Source of the DNA: DAOVXM01 sp963746255
Lineage (GTDB): Bacteria > Chloroflexota > Anaerolineae > Anaerolineales > UBA4823
Direction: 5' to 3'
Assembly (NCBI GenBank): GCA_963746255.1
Contig: CAVVAJ010000009.1
Span: 744,001-808,000, forward strand
DNA length: 64,000 nucleotides
Under the pieces are notes generated by a model. It had not been told where the DNA came from. It did no database searches and saw only the letters and a program-made list of their open reading frames with translations. Each line of letters begins with the position of its first letter. The first letter of the stretch is position 1. Below, one piece after another: positions 53,703 through 62,212 of the stretch. Position numbers and translations under genes: made by a program.

Positions 53703-54173
53703 ATGATCGAATTGAATATACCTGGGCGCGGTGAAATTAAACTTGAACACTTGGTATGTGATGTCAACGGTACCCTAGCCCTGGACGGTCAGATGGCAGC
53801 GGAGATCCCATCGAGATTGCGCAATTTATGTGACAGGCTGACGATCCACTTATTAACTGCTGATACACACGGACGGCAGACTGCGATCGACCAGCAGCTT
53901 GGATTACACGCAGTGCGCATCCGTCCAGGTGCCGAAAGTGCTCAAAAAGCCAACTACATTCTCCAGCTTGGAGCTGAAACAGTAGTGGCCATCGGCCAGG
54001 GAGCGAATGATGCTGGTATGTTGAAAGCGGCAGCCCTTGGTATCTGTGTACTGTCGCCCGAAGGCACTGCCGTAGATACATTGCTGAATGCAGACTTGGC
54101 TGTGCCAGATATCCAAGATGCCATAGAACTTCTAGAAAAACCACTCCGCATTGTCGCCACTTTACGAAAATGA
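53703..54173 (+). CDS. HAD-family hydrolase (soluble P-type ATPase-like, COG4087)
   Basis: 156 residues from ATG 53703. The HAD motif I is CDVNGTLALDG, with Asn in the second acidic position. Motif II is LTADTHG, and the motif IV/III region is VAIGQGANDAGML, with Lys in AQKANYI. This resembles the short 'soluble P-type ATPase' phosphatases. The Asn in motif I is usual in COG4087-like proteins, so activity may be kept. The stop overlaps the DUF389 start (ATGA at 54170-54173), so the pair is translationally coupled. Substrate unknown. Confidence 0.82.
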   Translation: MIELNIPGRGEIKLEHLVCDVNGTLALDGQMAAEIPSRLRNLCDRLTIHLLTADTHGRQTAIDQQLGLHAVRIRPGAESAQKANYILQLGAETVVAIGQGANDAGMLKAAALGICVLSPEGTAVDTLLNADLAVPDIQDAIELLEKPLRIVATLRK

Positions 54174-55345
54174 GCCTACCCACTGCAGAGCAATTCCCAA
54201 ACAACCCTGAGAATTTACCACCCGCCAGGAAAAGGCGTGCGAAGCGCTTATTAGCACCAGTTGATAGCGACGAACGAGCCGCATTCCTGGCAGAATTAGC
54301 CTACCGGCTTTCGCCTTCATTTGACTTTTTCCTGTTCTCCTTGGCTTCCGGTGCAGTATTGGCCTTCGGTATCATGCTCGATGAACCAGCCCTAATTCTG
54401 CTTGGTGCGCTGGTCGCCCCAATGATGGCGCCAGTGGTTGGATTAGCACTTGGAACGATCATCGGGTCAATCCGCTTCTTCTTCCGCAGTCTAGGGGCGT
54501 TGCTAATCGGCAGTGTGCTGGTATTTGGTATGGGTTGCCTCGCTGGCTACCTTACACAGTATTGGTCCCCGATAGAATTGGACCAAGCGCATTATCATGC
54601 CCAGCTTTCATGGGCGAACTTCTTGGTGTTAGCCATCGGAGCCGTATTCACTGCAGCTGCTGCACTGCGCAACAGCCCACCTCCGGCGTTGCCCAGCGTC
54701 GCTCTGGCGTACGAACTCTACACACCGCTGGCTGTTGCCGGCTTCGGGCTCACAAGTGGGACACCGCATTTATGGCCTGATGGTCTGATCGTCTTTACCA
54801 TTTACCTGGCTTGGGCTGCCATCCTGGGAGCATTAACATTCGCGATATTTGGCTTTCGACCGCTGACATTATTTGGGTATACTCTGGGAGCAGCATTCGC
54901 TTTGGGGGCGATTGTCGTTATCGTCGGACTAAGCGGCGCGGGAGCAGCTGTTGGCGGGCAGATGGCCTTACCAACGCCAATACCCACCCTAACGCCTACG
55001 ATCACACCCTCAGTGACGATCACCCCGACACCGGTACCGCCTACAACAACCCTGACACCAACGCTTACATTTACAATTACACCAACCGCTTCCCAAACGA
55101 TCACCCCAACCCCTACGCCGATGTACGCACTGATTTTGACAGCGGATGGGAATGGCGCCGTATTGCGGGACGAGCCGGGCGGTACAGTACTTAAAAGTTA
55201 TTTCGATGGAACGCTACTGGAGATTTTACCAAGCACGGTCACTTTCGATGGTGTGGAATGGGTAAATGTACTTGCGCCGGATGGGATAGAAGGCTGGATT
55301 ATGCAGCGGCTGTTAGCTACTGCCACACCAGCACCAAATTGGTAG
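54170..55345 (+). CDS. DUF389 membrane protein with C-terminal SH3-like domain
   Basis: 391 residues. Hydrophilic start (about 1-40), then about six membrane helices of a DUF389 domain (PALILLGALVAPMMAPVVGL; SIRFFFRSLGALLIGSVLVF). A Thr/Pro-rich linker (about 265-315; LTPTITPSVTITPTPVPPTT) leads to an SH3b-type domain (about 320-385; VLRDEPGGTVLKSYFDGTLL, VEWVNVLAPDGIEGWIMQRL). The SH3b domain should lie outside the cell, perhaps touching the wall. Such a fusion is unusual, since DUF389 proteins normally lack SH3. Translationally coupled to the HAD gene. Confidence 0.85.
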   Translation: MSLPTAEQFPNNPENLPPARKRRAKRLLAPVDSDERAAFLAELAYRLSPSFDFFLFSLASGAVLAFGIMLDEPALILLGALVAPMMAPVVGLALGTIIGSIRFFFRSLGALLIGSVLVFGMGCLAGYLTQYWSPIELDQAHYHAQLSWANFLVLAIGAVFTAAAALRNSPPPALPSVALAYELYTPLAVAGFGLTSGTPHLWPDGLIVFTIYLAWAAILGALTFAIFGFRPLTLFGYTLGAAFALGAIVVIVGLSGAGAAVGGQMALPTPIPTLTPTITPSVTITPTPVPPTTTLTPTLTFTITPTASQTITPTPTPMYALILTADGNGAVLRDEPGGTVLKSYFDGTLLEILPSTVTFDGVEWVNVLAPDGIEGWIMQRLLATATPAPNW

Positions 55346-55396
55346 CCACCGCAATAACCTCCCTGAACAATAGCAGCCAAGTTTGATAATTTCTTT

Positions 55397-55801
55397 TTAG
55401 GCAGCCAAATCCTGGCTGCTAAAGGCTTCTGGCAGCAAATCGCCTACACTTATTTCGTTTACCAATTGACCATGCTCGTCGGCAATTAATACCAATGTGT
55501 CCAGTCCAAACTCAGCCAGTACCTGCCGACAGGAACCGCATGGTGACCCGCCATTGCTGGTAACCACGGCGATCGCTTCAAACTCCATATCCCCTTCAGA
55601 GATAGCCTTAGACACTGCGACACGCTCAGCACATATCGTGAGCGGATAAACGGCATTTTCAATATTACCGCCGGAATAATATCCCCCTTTCTTCGACAAG
55701 AGTGCTGCACCAACTTTATACTTAGAATAAGGTGCATACGCTTGTAGACGCGCCTGAACGGCGGTATCAATCAGTTCCTGTTTCGTCTCTTCCGTGATCA
55801 T
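55397..55801 (-). CDS. cdd: Cytidine deaminase
   Basis: 134 residues. Zn ligand and active-site motifs: NIENAVYPLTICAER with the catalytic Glu, and GSPCGSCRQVLAEFG for the two Zn cysteines. The start and length fit the tetrameric short Cdd. It converts cytidine or deoxycytidine to uridine or deoxyuridine. It is the third gene of the glmU, CorC-like, cdd operon (two-base gap) and connects with the nucleoside importer and hpt in a salvage network. Confidence 0.95.
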   Translation of the reverse strand: MITEETKQELIDTAVQARLQAYAPYSKYKVGAALLSKKGGYYSGGNIENAVYPLTICAERVAVSKAISEGDMEFEAIAVVTSNGGSPCGSCRQVLAEFGLDTLVLIADEHGQLVNEISVGDLLPEAFSSQDLAA

Positions 55802-55803
55802 CC

Positions 55804-57078
55804 CTACTCAATCCCTTGCAATGTATCCGCCTGCAACCCTCGCACGCGAACTTTGCGAATTCGCCGCCCGCTGACCTGTTCGACGGTAAGCTGCATGTTA
55901 TCAACCTCAACACTCTCCCCGGCTGAAGGAACCCGGCCTAAGCGGCTGTAAATAAATCCACCCAGGGTATCAGCATCCTCTTTCGGCAGCTCAGCGTTGA
56001 CAATTTCATTGAAATCATCCAAATCCACACGCCCCAGGAATATATATTCGTCTGCAGATAACTCTTCATACGGTGATTCTTCTGCATCATCATACTCATC
56101 CTGGATTTCCCCGAGGATCTCCTCAACAATATCCTCCAATGTAACCACGCCCGCTACACCGCCATATTCATCAACAACGATCGCCATATGGACGCGCTGC
56201 CCTTGCAGTTCAGCCAACAGCTCATCAACTTTTTTCGCTTCGGGGACGAAATATGCTGGTCGCAGCAGCTCGCGCAGCGAATCGCTTTGATTGCCCTCCC
56301 TCCAGACAGTCAGCAAATCCTTAGCGTAGAGCAATCCCAGGATATTATCGACCGTTTCCACGTAAACCGGCACGCGTGAGTAACCACTTTGGATTAAGAC
56401 ATCAACCGCTTCAGCCAAACCAGTCTCCACATCAAGGGCCAATACATCAATCCTAGGGATCATGATCTCGCGCGCCAACCGGTTGCCCAAATCGAAAATC
56501 GAGTAAATCATCATCTGCTCTTCTGGTTCAAATAACCCTTCTTGCTGCCCAGCGTTCACCATGATCTTGAGATCGTCCTCAGTAATGACCAATGGTCCAG
56601 TTGTTTCCGGGGCTGTCTCAACCTCTCCCGAAGACATCAGCGGGAGAATGACCAAGGGAGTGAGTACGAACATCAATGCGCGTGTGAAAGGTGTCATGCG
56701 GAAAGCCCAGGTTAAGGGCTCTTTGATAACGGTGACACTTACAGTCCACTCCAACCAAAAGACCACAAATGCGGCTAGGAGCAAGATACCAACCACCAAC
56801 CATAAGGATGGAGATTGGGTCACGCTATAAAGGTATAACGGGATAAGACCTGCAATTAGGAAACGCCAGAACAGGCGCGCCAAATTCAAACTGGCTTGCA
56901 GACGGGGCAGGTTCTGTACGAGATGTAATGTAGGCTGAATCTTCTCCTCACCTGTTTCGCGCTGTGCCAACAGGCACGCTAAACTCGTGTGGAGCAAACC
57001 CACCCGGGCCGCGACAGTTGCCAAATCCAAAGTCAGAAGTACCAGTAACCCAATCAGTATGATCCAAAAATTATTCAC
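55804..57078 (-). CDS. CNNM/CorC-family transporter-associated protein (CBS pair)
   Basis: 424 residues. N-terminal membrane part (about 1-150) with hydrophobic helices resembling a divergent DUF21 domain, a tandem CBS pair (about 205-330; IMIPRIDVLALDVETGLAEA; SRVPVYVETVDNILGLLYAK; VVDEYGGVAGVVTLEDIVEE) and a CorC_HlyC domain at the end (EYIFLGRVDLDDFNEIVNAE; DADTLGGFIYSRLGRVPSAG). Family members move Mg2+/Co2+ or sense nucleotides at the CBS pair. The ATG overlaps the glmU stop by eight bases, so the genes are co-translated. Confidence 0.9.
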   Translation of the reverse strand: MNNFWIILIGLLVLLTLDLATVAARVGLLHTSLACLLAQRETGEEKIQPTLHLVQNLPRLQASLNLARLFWRFLIAGLIPLYLYSVTQSPSLWLVVGILLLAAFVVFWLEWTVSVTVIKEPLTWAFRMTPFTRALMFVLTPLVILPLMSSGEVETAPETTGPLVITEDDLKIMVNAGQQEGLFEPEEQMMIYSIFDLGNRLAREIMIPRIDVLALDVETGLAEAVDVLIQSGYSRVPVYVETVDNILGLLYAKDLLTVWREGNQSDSLRELLRPAYFVPEAKKVDELLAELQGQRVHMAIVVDEYGGVAGVVTLEDIVEEILGEIQDEYDDAEESPYEELSADEYIFLGRVDLDDFNEIVNAELPKEDADTLGGFIYSRLGRVPSAGESVEVDNMQLTVEQVSGRRIRKVRVRGLQADTLQGIE

Positions 57079-58423
57079 TTATCTGCAGCCTTTTTATTGA
57101 ACGTGCGGGCATACCAACAGCTAGTGTATTCTCCGGGACATCGCGTGTAACGACTGCCCCTGCCCCAGTATGCGCTCCTTCGCCAATCTTCACCGGGGCG
57201 ACCAGCATCGTGTCACTCCCAATGAATGCTCCCGCACCGATTTCGGTAGGATGTTTCCGCTCACCATCATAGTTACAGGTGATCGTTCCAGCACCGATAT
57301 TGACATTCGCCCCGGTTGTCGTATCCCCAATATAGGAGAAATGTCCCATTTTCGAACCAGGTCCAAGGTAGGAATTTTTCACTTCACCAAAATTCCCCAT
57401 GTGCACCCCATGAGCTAGATGGGCGCCATTCCGCAGGTGGCCAAAAGGTCCGAGTTCAACATCATCCTCCAACTGCGCCCCTTCAAGCACTGCATACCAA
57501 ACTTTGCAGCGATCACCAATCAATGTATCTTGGATAAATGCATCTGGACCGATCACACTACTTTCTCCAATCTTACTGTACCCCTTAATATATGTGTTCG
57601 GCCAGATGACTGTATCTTGGCCGATATCAATCCCATGATCGATAAAAGTCGTGGCCGGATCGACAATCGTCACGCCAGAAAGCATCCATTGCTGATTGAT
57701 TTCTGCTTTCATTATCGCACTTACCTCGGCCAGGTGCACACGGGTGTTGATGCCGATAGCTTCTTTTGGGTCTTCAGGTGTGTATGATTTGACGGCTAGG
57801 TCTTCATCAACGGCGATTTTGACCAGGTCGGTTAGATAATATTCTCCCTTTGGAGAGAGTGGGACACGTTTTAAGGCATCCCATAACCATGCTGCCTGGA
57901 AGCAATATACACCAACATTTAATTCACGGACACACAATTGCTCAACAGTAGCATCTGCCTCCTCAACAACGGCCGTAATCCTCCCACCATCAGCTCTGAT
58001 CACGCGTCCAAAACCGCGCGGATTCTCTGCGTGGACTGTCATCATGGAAATTGGTCCGGAGTTATCTTTCTGGAGAGCGACCATCTGCTGGAAAGTCGGG
58101 CTCTTGATCAGCGGCATGTCGGCATAGGTCACCAATACGATATCCGCGTTATTCTTGAGCATTTGCTCGGCTTGCTGGACAGCGTGTCCGGTCCCCATTT
58201 GCGGTTCTTGGACGACATATCGGGCAGCATCCCCAACTTTCTGGCGCACTTGCTCCGCACCATGACCGATCACTAGCACTGGTTTCGTTCCTGTTGCCAA
58301 TGTAGTTGACTCAAGTGTGTAAGAAATTAAGGGGCGTCCCATTAACGGGTGCAAAACTTTGGGACTTTTTGAGCGCATGCGAGTACTTTGCCCAGCAGCA
58401 AGGATAACGGCAGCGATCCTCAT
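57071..58423 (-). CDS. glmU: Bifunctional GlmU (uridyltransferase / glucosamine-1-phosphate acetyltransferase)
   Basis: 450 residues. The N-terminal uridyltransferase starts VILAAGQSTRMRSKSPKVLH, with the usual QEPQMGTGHAVQQAE and TYADMPLI. The C-terminal half is a left-handed beta-helix (hexapeptide repeats) with FGEVKNSYLGPGSKMGHFSY and GAGTITCNYDGERKHPTEIG. Both active sites appear intact. It makes UDP-GlcNAc, the sugar donor for peptidoglycan and surface glycans. First gene of a three-gene operon. Confidence 0.95.
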   Translation of the reverse strand: MRIAAVILAAGQSTRMRSKSPKVLHPLMGRPLISYTLESTTLATGTKPVLVIGHGAEQVRQKVGDAARYVVQEPQMGTGHAVQQAEQMLKNNADIVLVTYADMPLIKSPTFQQMVALQKDNSGPISMMTVHAENPRGFGRVIRADGGRITAVVEEADATVEQLCVRELNVGVYCFQAAWLWDALKRVPLSPKGEYYLTDLVKIAVDEDLAVKSYTPEDPKEAIGINTRVHLAEVSAIMKAEINQQWMLSGVTIVDPATTFIDHGIDIGQDTVIWPNTYIKGYSKIGESSVIGPDAFIQDTLIGDRCKVWYAVLEGAQLEDDVELGPFGHLRNGAHLAHGVHMGNFGEVKNSYLGPGSKMGHFSYIGDTTTGANVNIGAGTITCNYDGERKHPTEIGAGAFIGSDTMLVAPVKIGEGAHTGAGAVVTRDVPENTLAVGMPARSIKRLQISE

Positions 58424-58599
58424 ACTATCACCTCTTAGATAATCGTCTCAATTGGATCCAGCGCGCGACGGTCTGACAAAAAAACAACGAGTCCCAGTGT
58501 TGTCACCATGCAACACAGAATTCGTTGTCATATAGAAGGGTTATACTACCTAAACTAGGGTCTTCGTCTAACACTGAATATCCATAAAGAGAATTCAAA

Positions 58600-58670
58600 C
58601 TGGGGCGCCCGGGATCGAACCAGGACATACGGATTCAAAGTCCGCTGTGCTACCATTACACAACGCCCCA
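58600..58670 (-). tRNA. tRNA-Gln (anticodon TTG)
   Basis: The minus strand folds as a cloverleaf: acceptor TGGGGCG/CGCCCCA, D arm with AATGGTAG, anticodon stem-loop GCGGA-CTTTGAA-TCCGT (TTG) and T arm CTGGTTCGATCCCGG, with discriminator G. It decodes CAA glutamine codons. Confidence 0.93.
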
Positions 58671-58792
58671 ACATTGCCACTCGATTAACCGAGCGGATAG
58701 TATTTTATCATAAGGCTTGATGCACTGGCAAGCTTGCACGCGGTCGGTGAACCTAAAATCGTATTATTTATATGTATCCCTATTTCAACAGG

Positions 58793-59848
58793 TTATTTCC
58801 TTCTACTACCCGGTGTTAAGCCCATCTTTTTTGCCTGCTCATAGCTGAGTGAGCCATCGCTAGGTGAGACCACTTGCCCCTCTTGATCAACTGCGGTTTC
58901 CCAAAATTGGTCGGCATCTCCTGTAGAGTTAACAGACCCAAACACCTGATCGAGAAGCTCAGTTAGTTCGCTCATGTCCTCTTCAATTTCCGGGATAGAT
59001 ACTGGATCAACGGGTATCGTTTCTGCATATTCGCTGAGGGTCTCATCGGTCTCATCGGAAAAAATGCCTAACTCGCGCGCATAACCCGGCATCAGACGCA
59101 GTATATCCAGCCGTTTATTTTCGTCTCTCATAGAAGGGGTGACGATCAGTAGGCCAGTCGTTTGACTGATATGTGTCCAATACAGCTCAGCTTTTTTCCC
59201 GGGAAGCCAGTGAAGATCAGCGACAGGTATTTGACCTAAAAGTTGACCGGCATCAGTAGTGGCATTAAAAGCTGCTACCAGTACTGGCAACAGGGCAGTT
59301 TCTTTATCGCGATCAAGCGTTTCTCCTGACCGAGCCAGGATTAGCCCCTGGTTATCAAACAAGAATGTTGATTGTGCTTGGAATTTCTCGCGCAGCTCAC
59401 TAAGGATTGTCCCACACCCTCGCTGTGTCTGAGGTGTGAGCTCGTCTTCAAATACCGGCACTGGTAAGCTTGTCTGAACCATCCCCAGTATGCGTTCAAC
59501 AGCATCCAAGAAGTCAGCCATATTGACTGGCTTATAAAAAAAGGCGTTCGCGCCAGCTTTGGCGACTTGGGCACGGACTTTTGGATCAGTTAACCCGGTC
59601 ACCAGGATCACTTTCTGGTTAGGATTGCGCTTCTTGGTGACTTCCATGAACTCCAAGCCCGTCATCCCGACAAGATGGATATCGGAAACCAACAAATCGA
59701 TCTTCTGGCGCGCAGATACTAGTAATGCCTCCTCTCCCGAAGGCAAATCGATCACCTGGACAAACTCCCCAAGTGACTCTAACCCAGACCGCAGCACATG
59801 TCTGGAATCGTGCTGGTCATCGACAACCAGTACTGTATAGGCGGTCAT
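58793..59848 (-). CDS. Response-regulator receiver protein with additional C-terminal domain
   Basis: 351 residues. The receiver (about 1-125) starts TVLVVDDQHDSRHVLRSG, with the phospho-Asp in DLLVSDIHLVG and the Lys in FFYKPVN. The following about 110 residues (TILSELREKFQAQSTFLFDN; GLILARSGETLDRDKETALL) resemble a Roadblock/LC7-type domain. The C-terminal part is acidic (VSIPEIEEDMSELTELLDQV). No DNA-binding or enzymatic output domain, so it may act by protein contact, perhaps in polarity or cell cycle. An extended -10 (TGATACAAT) 9 bases before the ATG implies a nearly leaderless message. Confidence 0.8.
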   Translation of the reverse strand: MTAYTVLVVDDQHDSRHVLRSGLESLGEFVQVIDLPSGEEALLVSARQKIDLLVSDIHLVGMTGLEFMEVTKKRNPNQKVILVTGLTDPKVRAQVAKAGANAFFYKPVNMADFLDAVERILGMVQTSLPVPVFEDELTPQTQRGCGTILSELREKFQAQSTFLFDNQGLILARSGETLDRDKETALLPVLVAAFNATTDAGQLLGQIPVADLHWLPGKKAELYWTHISQTTGLLIVTPSMRDENKRLDILRLMPGYARELGIFSDETDETLSEYAETIPVDPVSIPEIEEDMSELTELLDQVFGSVNSTGDADQFWETAVDQEGQVVSPSDGSLSYEQAKKMGLTPGSRRK

Positions 59849-59857
59849 GCTATATAG

Positions 59858-59866
59858 ATTGTATCA
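59858..59866 (-). promoter_or_regulatory. Extended -10 element of the receiver-protein gene
   Basis: On the minus strand TGATACAAT (TGn-TACAAT) ends nine bases before the ATG at 59848, so the 5' leader would be about two to three bases. No clear -35 and no Shine-Dalgarno. Confidence 0.35.
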
Positions 59867-59924
59867 CGGGGAATGATGCAATTTCAATTGCAGAATGTCC
59901 CCTAATGAAATTGTTATGTGGGGG

Positions 59925-60935
59925 TTATTCGACGCGCCAGCAAGCCATCCAATGGTCAGGACTGACCTCGCGGAAAGTTGGTTCATACTGTCCACAGTGA
60001 TCAATCGCTACCGGGCAGCGTGGGTGGAATCGACAGCCGTTCGGCGGGTTGAGCGGACTTGGCACATCCCCCTGCAGGATGATACGCTCCCGCTTCAGGG
60101 TGGGGTCAGGTACTGGTATCGCAGACATCAAAGCTTGCGTATAAGGGTGCAGCGGGTTGCGGAAAAGCTCTGTGCGCTCCGACATCTCCACTATTTTCCC
60201 CAAGTACATTACAGCCACACGGTTCGAGATGTGTTCTACCACGCTCAAGTTGTGGGCGATGAACAGATAGGTCAGTCCAAATTCACCCTGCAGTTCATTC
60301 AGGATATTAAGGACTTGCGATTGGATCGATACATCGAGTGCTGAGACCGGTTCATCAGCGATGATAAATTTCGGCTGCAGTGCCAGCGCCCGGGCAATTC
60401 CGATGCGCTGCCGCTGTCCGCCGGAAAATTCATGCGGATAACGCTTGGCGTGGTAATCCTCCAAGCCAACTTTACGTAGCATAGCGATTACGGTATCAAA
60501 ACGCTCTTGTGAGGTGCCAATATTGTGGATTTTCAAACCCTCCGCAACCGAATCCCCAATCGGTGTGCGCGGGTCCAATGAAGCATATGGGTCCTGAAAA
60601 ATAATCTGCATATTGCGCCGCATATCTTTAAGTGCTTTGCCACGCAGAGAAAATATGTCCACGCCATCAAAATAGACATGTCCATCAGTCGGCTCGGTCA
60701 GCCGCAGCATAGTCCGCCCTACAGTAGTTTTCCCACACCCAGACTCACCTACCAGCCCCACGGTTTCCCCTTCGCGGATCGAGAAACTAACCCCTTCGAC
60801 CGCTTGAACATGGGCGACAACTCGCTGGAGTAAACCACCCCGCACCGGGAAATACTTTACCAGATCTTTGACAACAATTAATTCTTGTGGCGATTCTTTA
60901 TCCCTACTCTGCTCAACGATAGCTTGTTCTGCCAT
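59925..60935 (-). CDS. oppF: Oligopeptide ABC transporter ATP-binding protein OppF
   Basis: 336 residues. Walker A GESGCGKTTV, signature FSGGQRQRIGIARAL, Walker B FIIADEPVSALD, and the C-terminal oligo_HPY extension with LNPPNGCRFHPRCPVAIDHC, which carries a Cys pattern expected to bind a 4Fe-4S cluster in Opp/Dpp ATPases. It forms the second ATPase of a peptide importer with the neighbouring OppD. It is transcribed after OppD in the minus operon. Confidence 0.92.
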   Translation of the reverse strand: MAEQAIVEQSRDKESPQELIVVKDLVKYFPVRGGLLQRVVAHVQAVEGVSFSIREGETVGLVGESGCGKTTVGRTMLRLTEPTDGHVYFDGVDIFSLRGKALKDMRRNMQIIFQDPYASLDPRTPIGDSVAEGLKIHNIGTSQERFDTVIAMLRKVGLEDYHAKRYPHEFSGGQRQRIGIARALALQPKFIIADEPVSALDVSIQSQVLNILNELQGEFGLTYLFIAHNLSVVEHISNRVAVMYLGKIVEMSERTELFRNPLHPYTQALMSAIPVPDPTLKRERIILQGDVPSPLNPPNGCRFHPRCPVAIDHCGQYEPTFREVSPDHWMACWRVE

Positions 60936-61097
60936 GCACTGCCTCTGAAAGTGGATTCTTGTTATGCCAGATAGCTACTACATCATGCAAACAGCGGTCG
61001 CAGTTCGATGACAAATTACATCATCCTTGCAGTCTTTAGTGCAGGTTGGCGGTGGAATTATATCCGATCCGCTCCCGCCATGCTGAAAATCACAAAG

Positions 61098-62153
61098 TTA
61101 ATTGCTCGCTGCTTCTGCATGAAGCGGAGCTCTAAAACCATTCAACTGGTAATCCTGATACAACCAGCAGCGGACTTCATGCTCGATTGATTCTGGCAGC
61201 AGGTCTGGTTCGAATTCCGTGCAGATTTCGAGCTGATGTTCATCACGCGCCCGGCAGCGTGGTGCAAACCGGCACCCGGGTGGTAGGTCTACCAAGTTGG
61301 GAACCGATCCAGGGATAACCTCTAATTCATCTTTCAATTGGCCAAGGATCGGTATGGATGCTAACAGCCCTTGAGTGTAGGGGTGTTTTGGATTGGCGAA
61401 AAGCTTTCTTACATCCGTCTCTTCGACAATTCTTCCGGCGTACATCACTGCGACCCGGTCCGCCATTTCCGCGATAATGCCCAAATCGTGAGTGATCAAG
61501 ATCACCGCAGTGTTAAGTTTGCTCTCCAAATCACGCATCAAGTCCAGGATCTGAGCCTGGATTGTGACATCCAACGCGGTGGTCGGCTCGTCCGCGAGCA
61601 ACAGTTGGGGCTGCAAAGCTAAGGCCATCGCGATCATTACCCGCTGGGCCTGGCCTCCAGACACCTCGTGCGGGTAAGAGTGCGCCTTGCTGTCAGGGTC
61701 AGCGATCCCAACCAACCGCAGCAGGTCCACTGCTCTTTCCCAGGCTTCATCCTTGCTCATGTTTTCATGCACATGCAGCACTTCCGCGATCTGATCACCG
61801 ATTTTAAAAACTGGATTGAGGCTGGTTTGTGGCTGCTGGAAGATCATCGAGAGGCGATTGCCGCGCATCTGGACCATCTCTTTTTCAGACAATTCCAATA
61901 AGTTCTGCCCATCAAAAATAATCTCCCCGGCGACGATCTTTCCAGGGTCATCAATCAACCGCATGATAGATAGTGAAGTAACGCTTTTTCCGCACCCGGA
62001 TTCTCCGACTAACCCTAACACCTCGCCGGGATTGACATAGATATCCACGCCATCAACAGCCTTTACCACACCATCTTCTGTGTAGAAATATGTTTTCAGA
62101 TTCTTGATCTCTAGCAACGGTTGGTTTGCGTAATCAGACAATGATAGCCTCAC
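61098..62153 (-). CDS. oppD: Oligopeptide ABC transporter ATP-binding protein OppD
   Basis: 351 residues. Walker A GESGCGKSVT, signature VSGGQAQRVMIAMAL, Walker B LLLADEPTTALD, and the oligo_HPY tail with LPPGCRFAPRCRARDEHQLE. The long Q-loop with MIFQQPQTSLNPVFKIG is standard for OppD/DppD. Lies 162 bases before OppF and 59 bases after the binding protein gene on the minus strand, so the three probably share a transcript. Confidence 0.92.
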   Translation of the reverse strand: MRLSLSDYANQPLLEIKNLKTYFYTEDGVVKAVDGVDIYVNPGEVLGLVGESGCGKSVTSLSIMRLIDDPGKIVAGEIIFDGQNLLELSEKEMVQMRGNRLSMIFQQPQTSLNPVFKIGDQIAEVLHVHENMSKDEAWERAVDLLRLVGIADPDSKAHSYPHEVSGGQAQRVMIAMALALQPQLLLADEPTTALDVTIQAQILDLMRDLESKLNTAVILITHDLGIIAEMADRVAVMYAGRIVEETDVRKLFANPKHPYTQGLLASIPILGQLKDELEVIPGSVPNLVDLPPGCRFAPRCRARDEHQLEICTEFEPDLLPESIEHEVRCWLYQDYQLNGFRAPLHAEAASN

Positions 62154-62212
62154 TATAAAATATTTTGTTACCGGGGTACAACGGAAAGTATGGCAGATAT
62201 TATAACTGCAAC

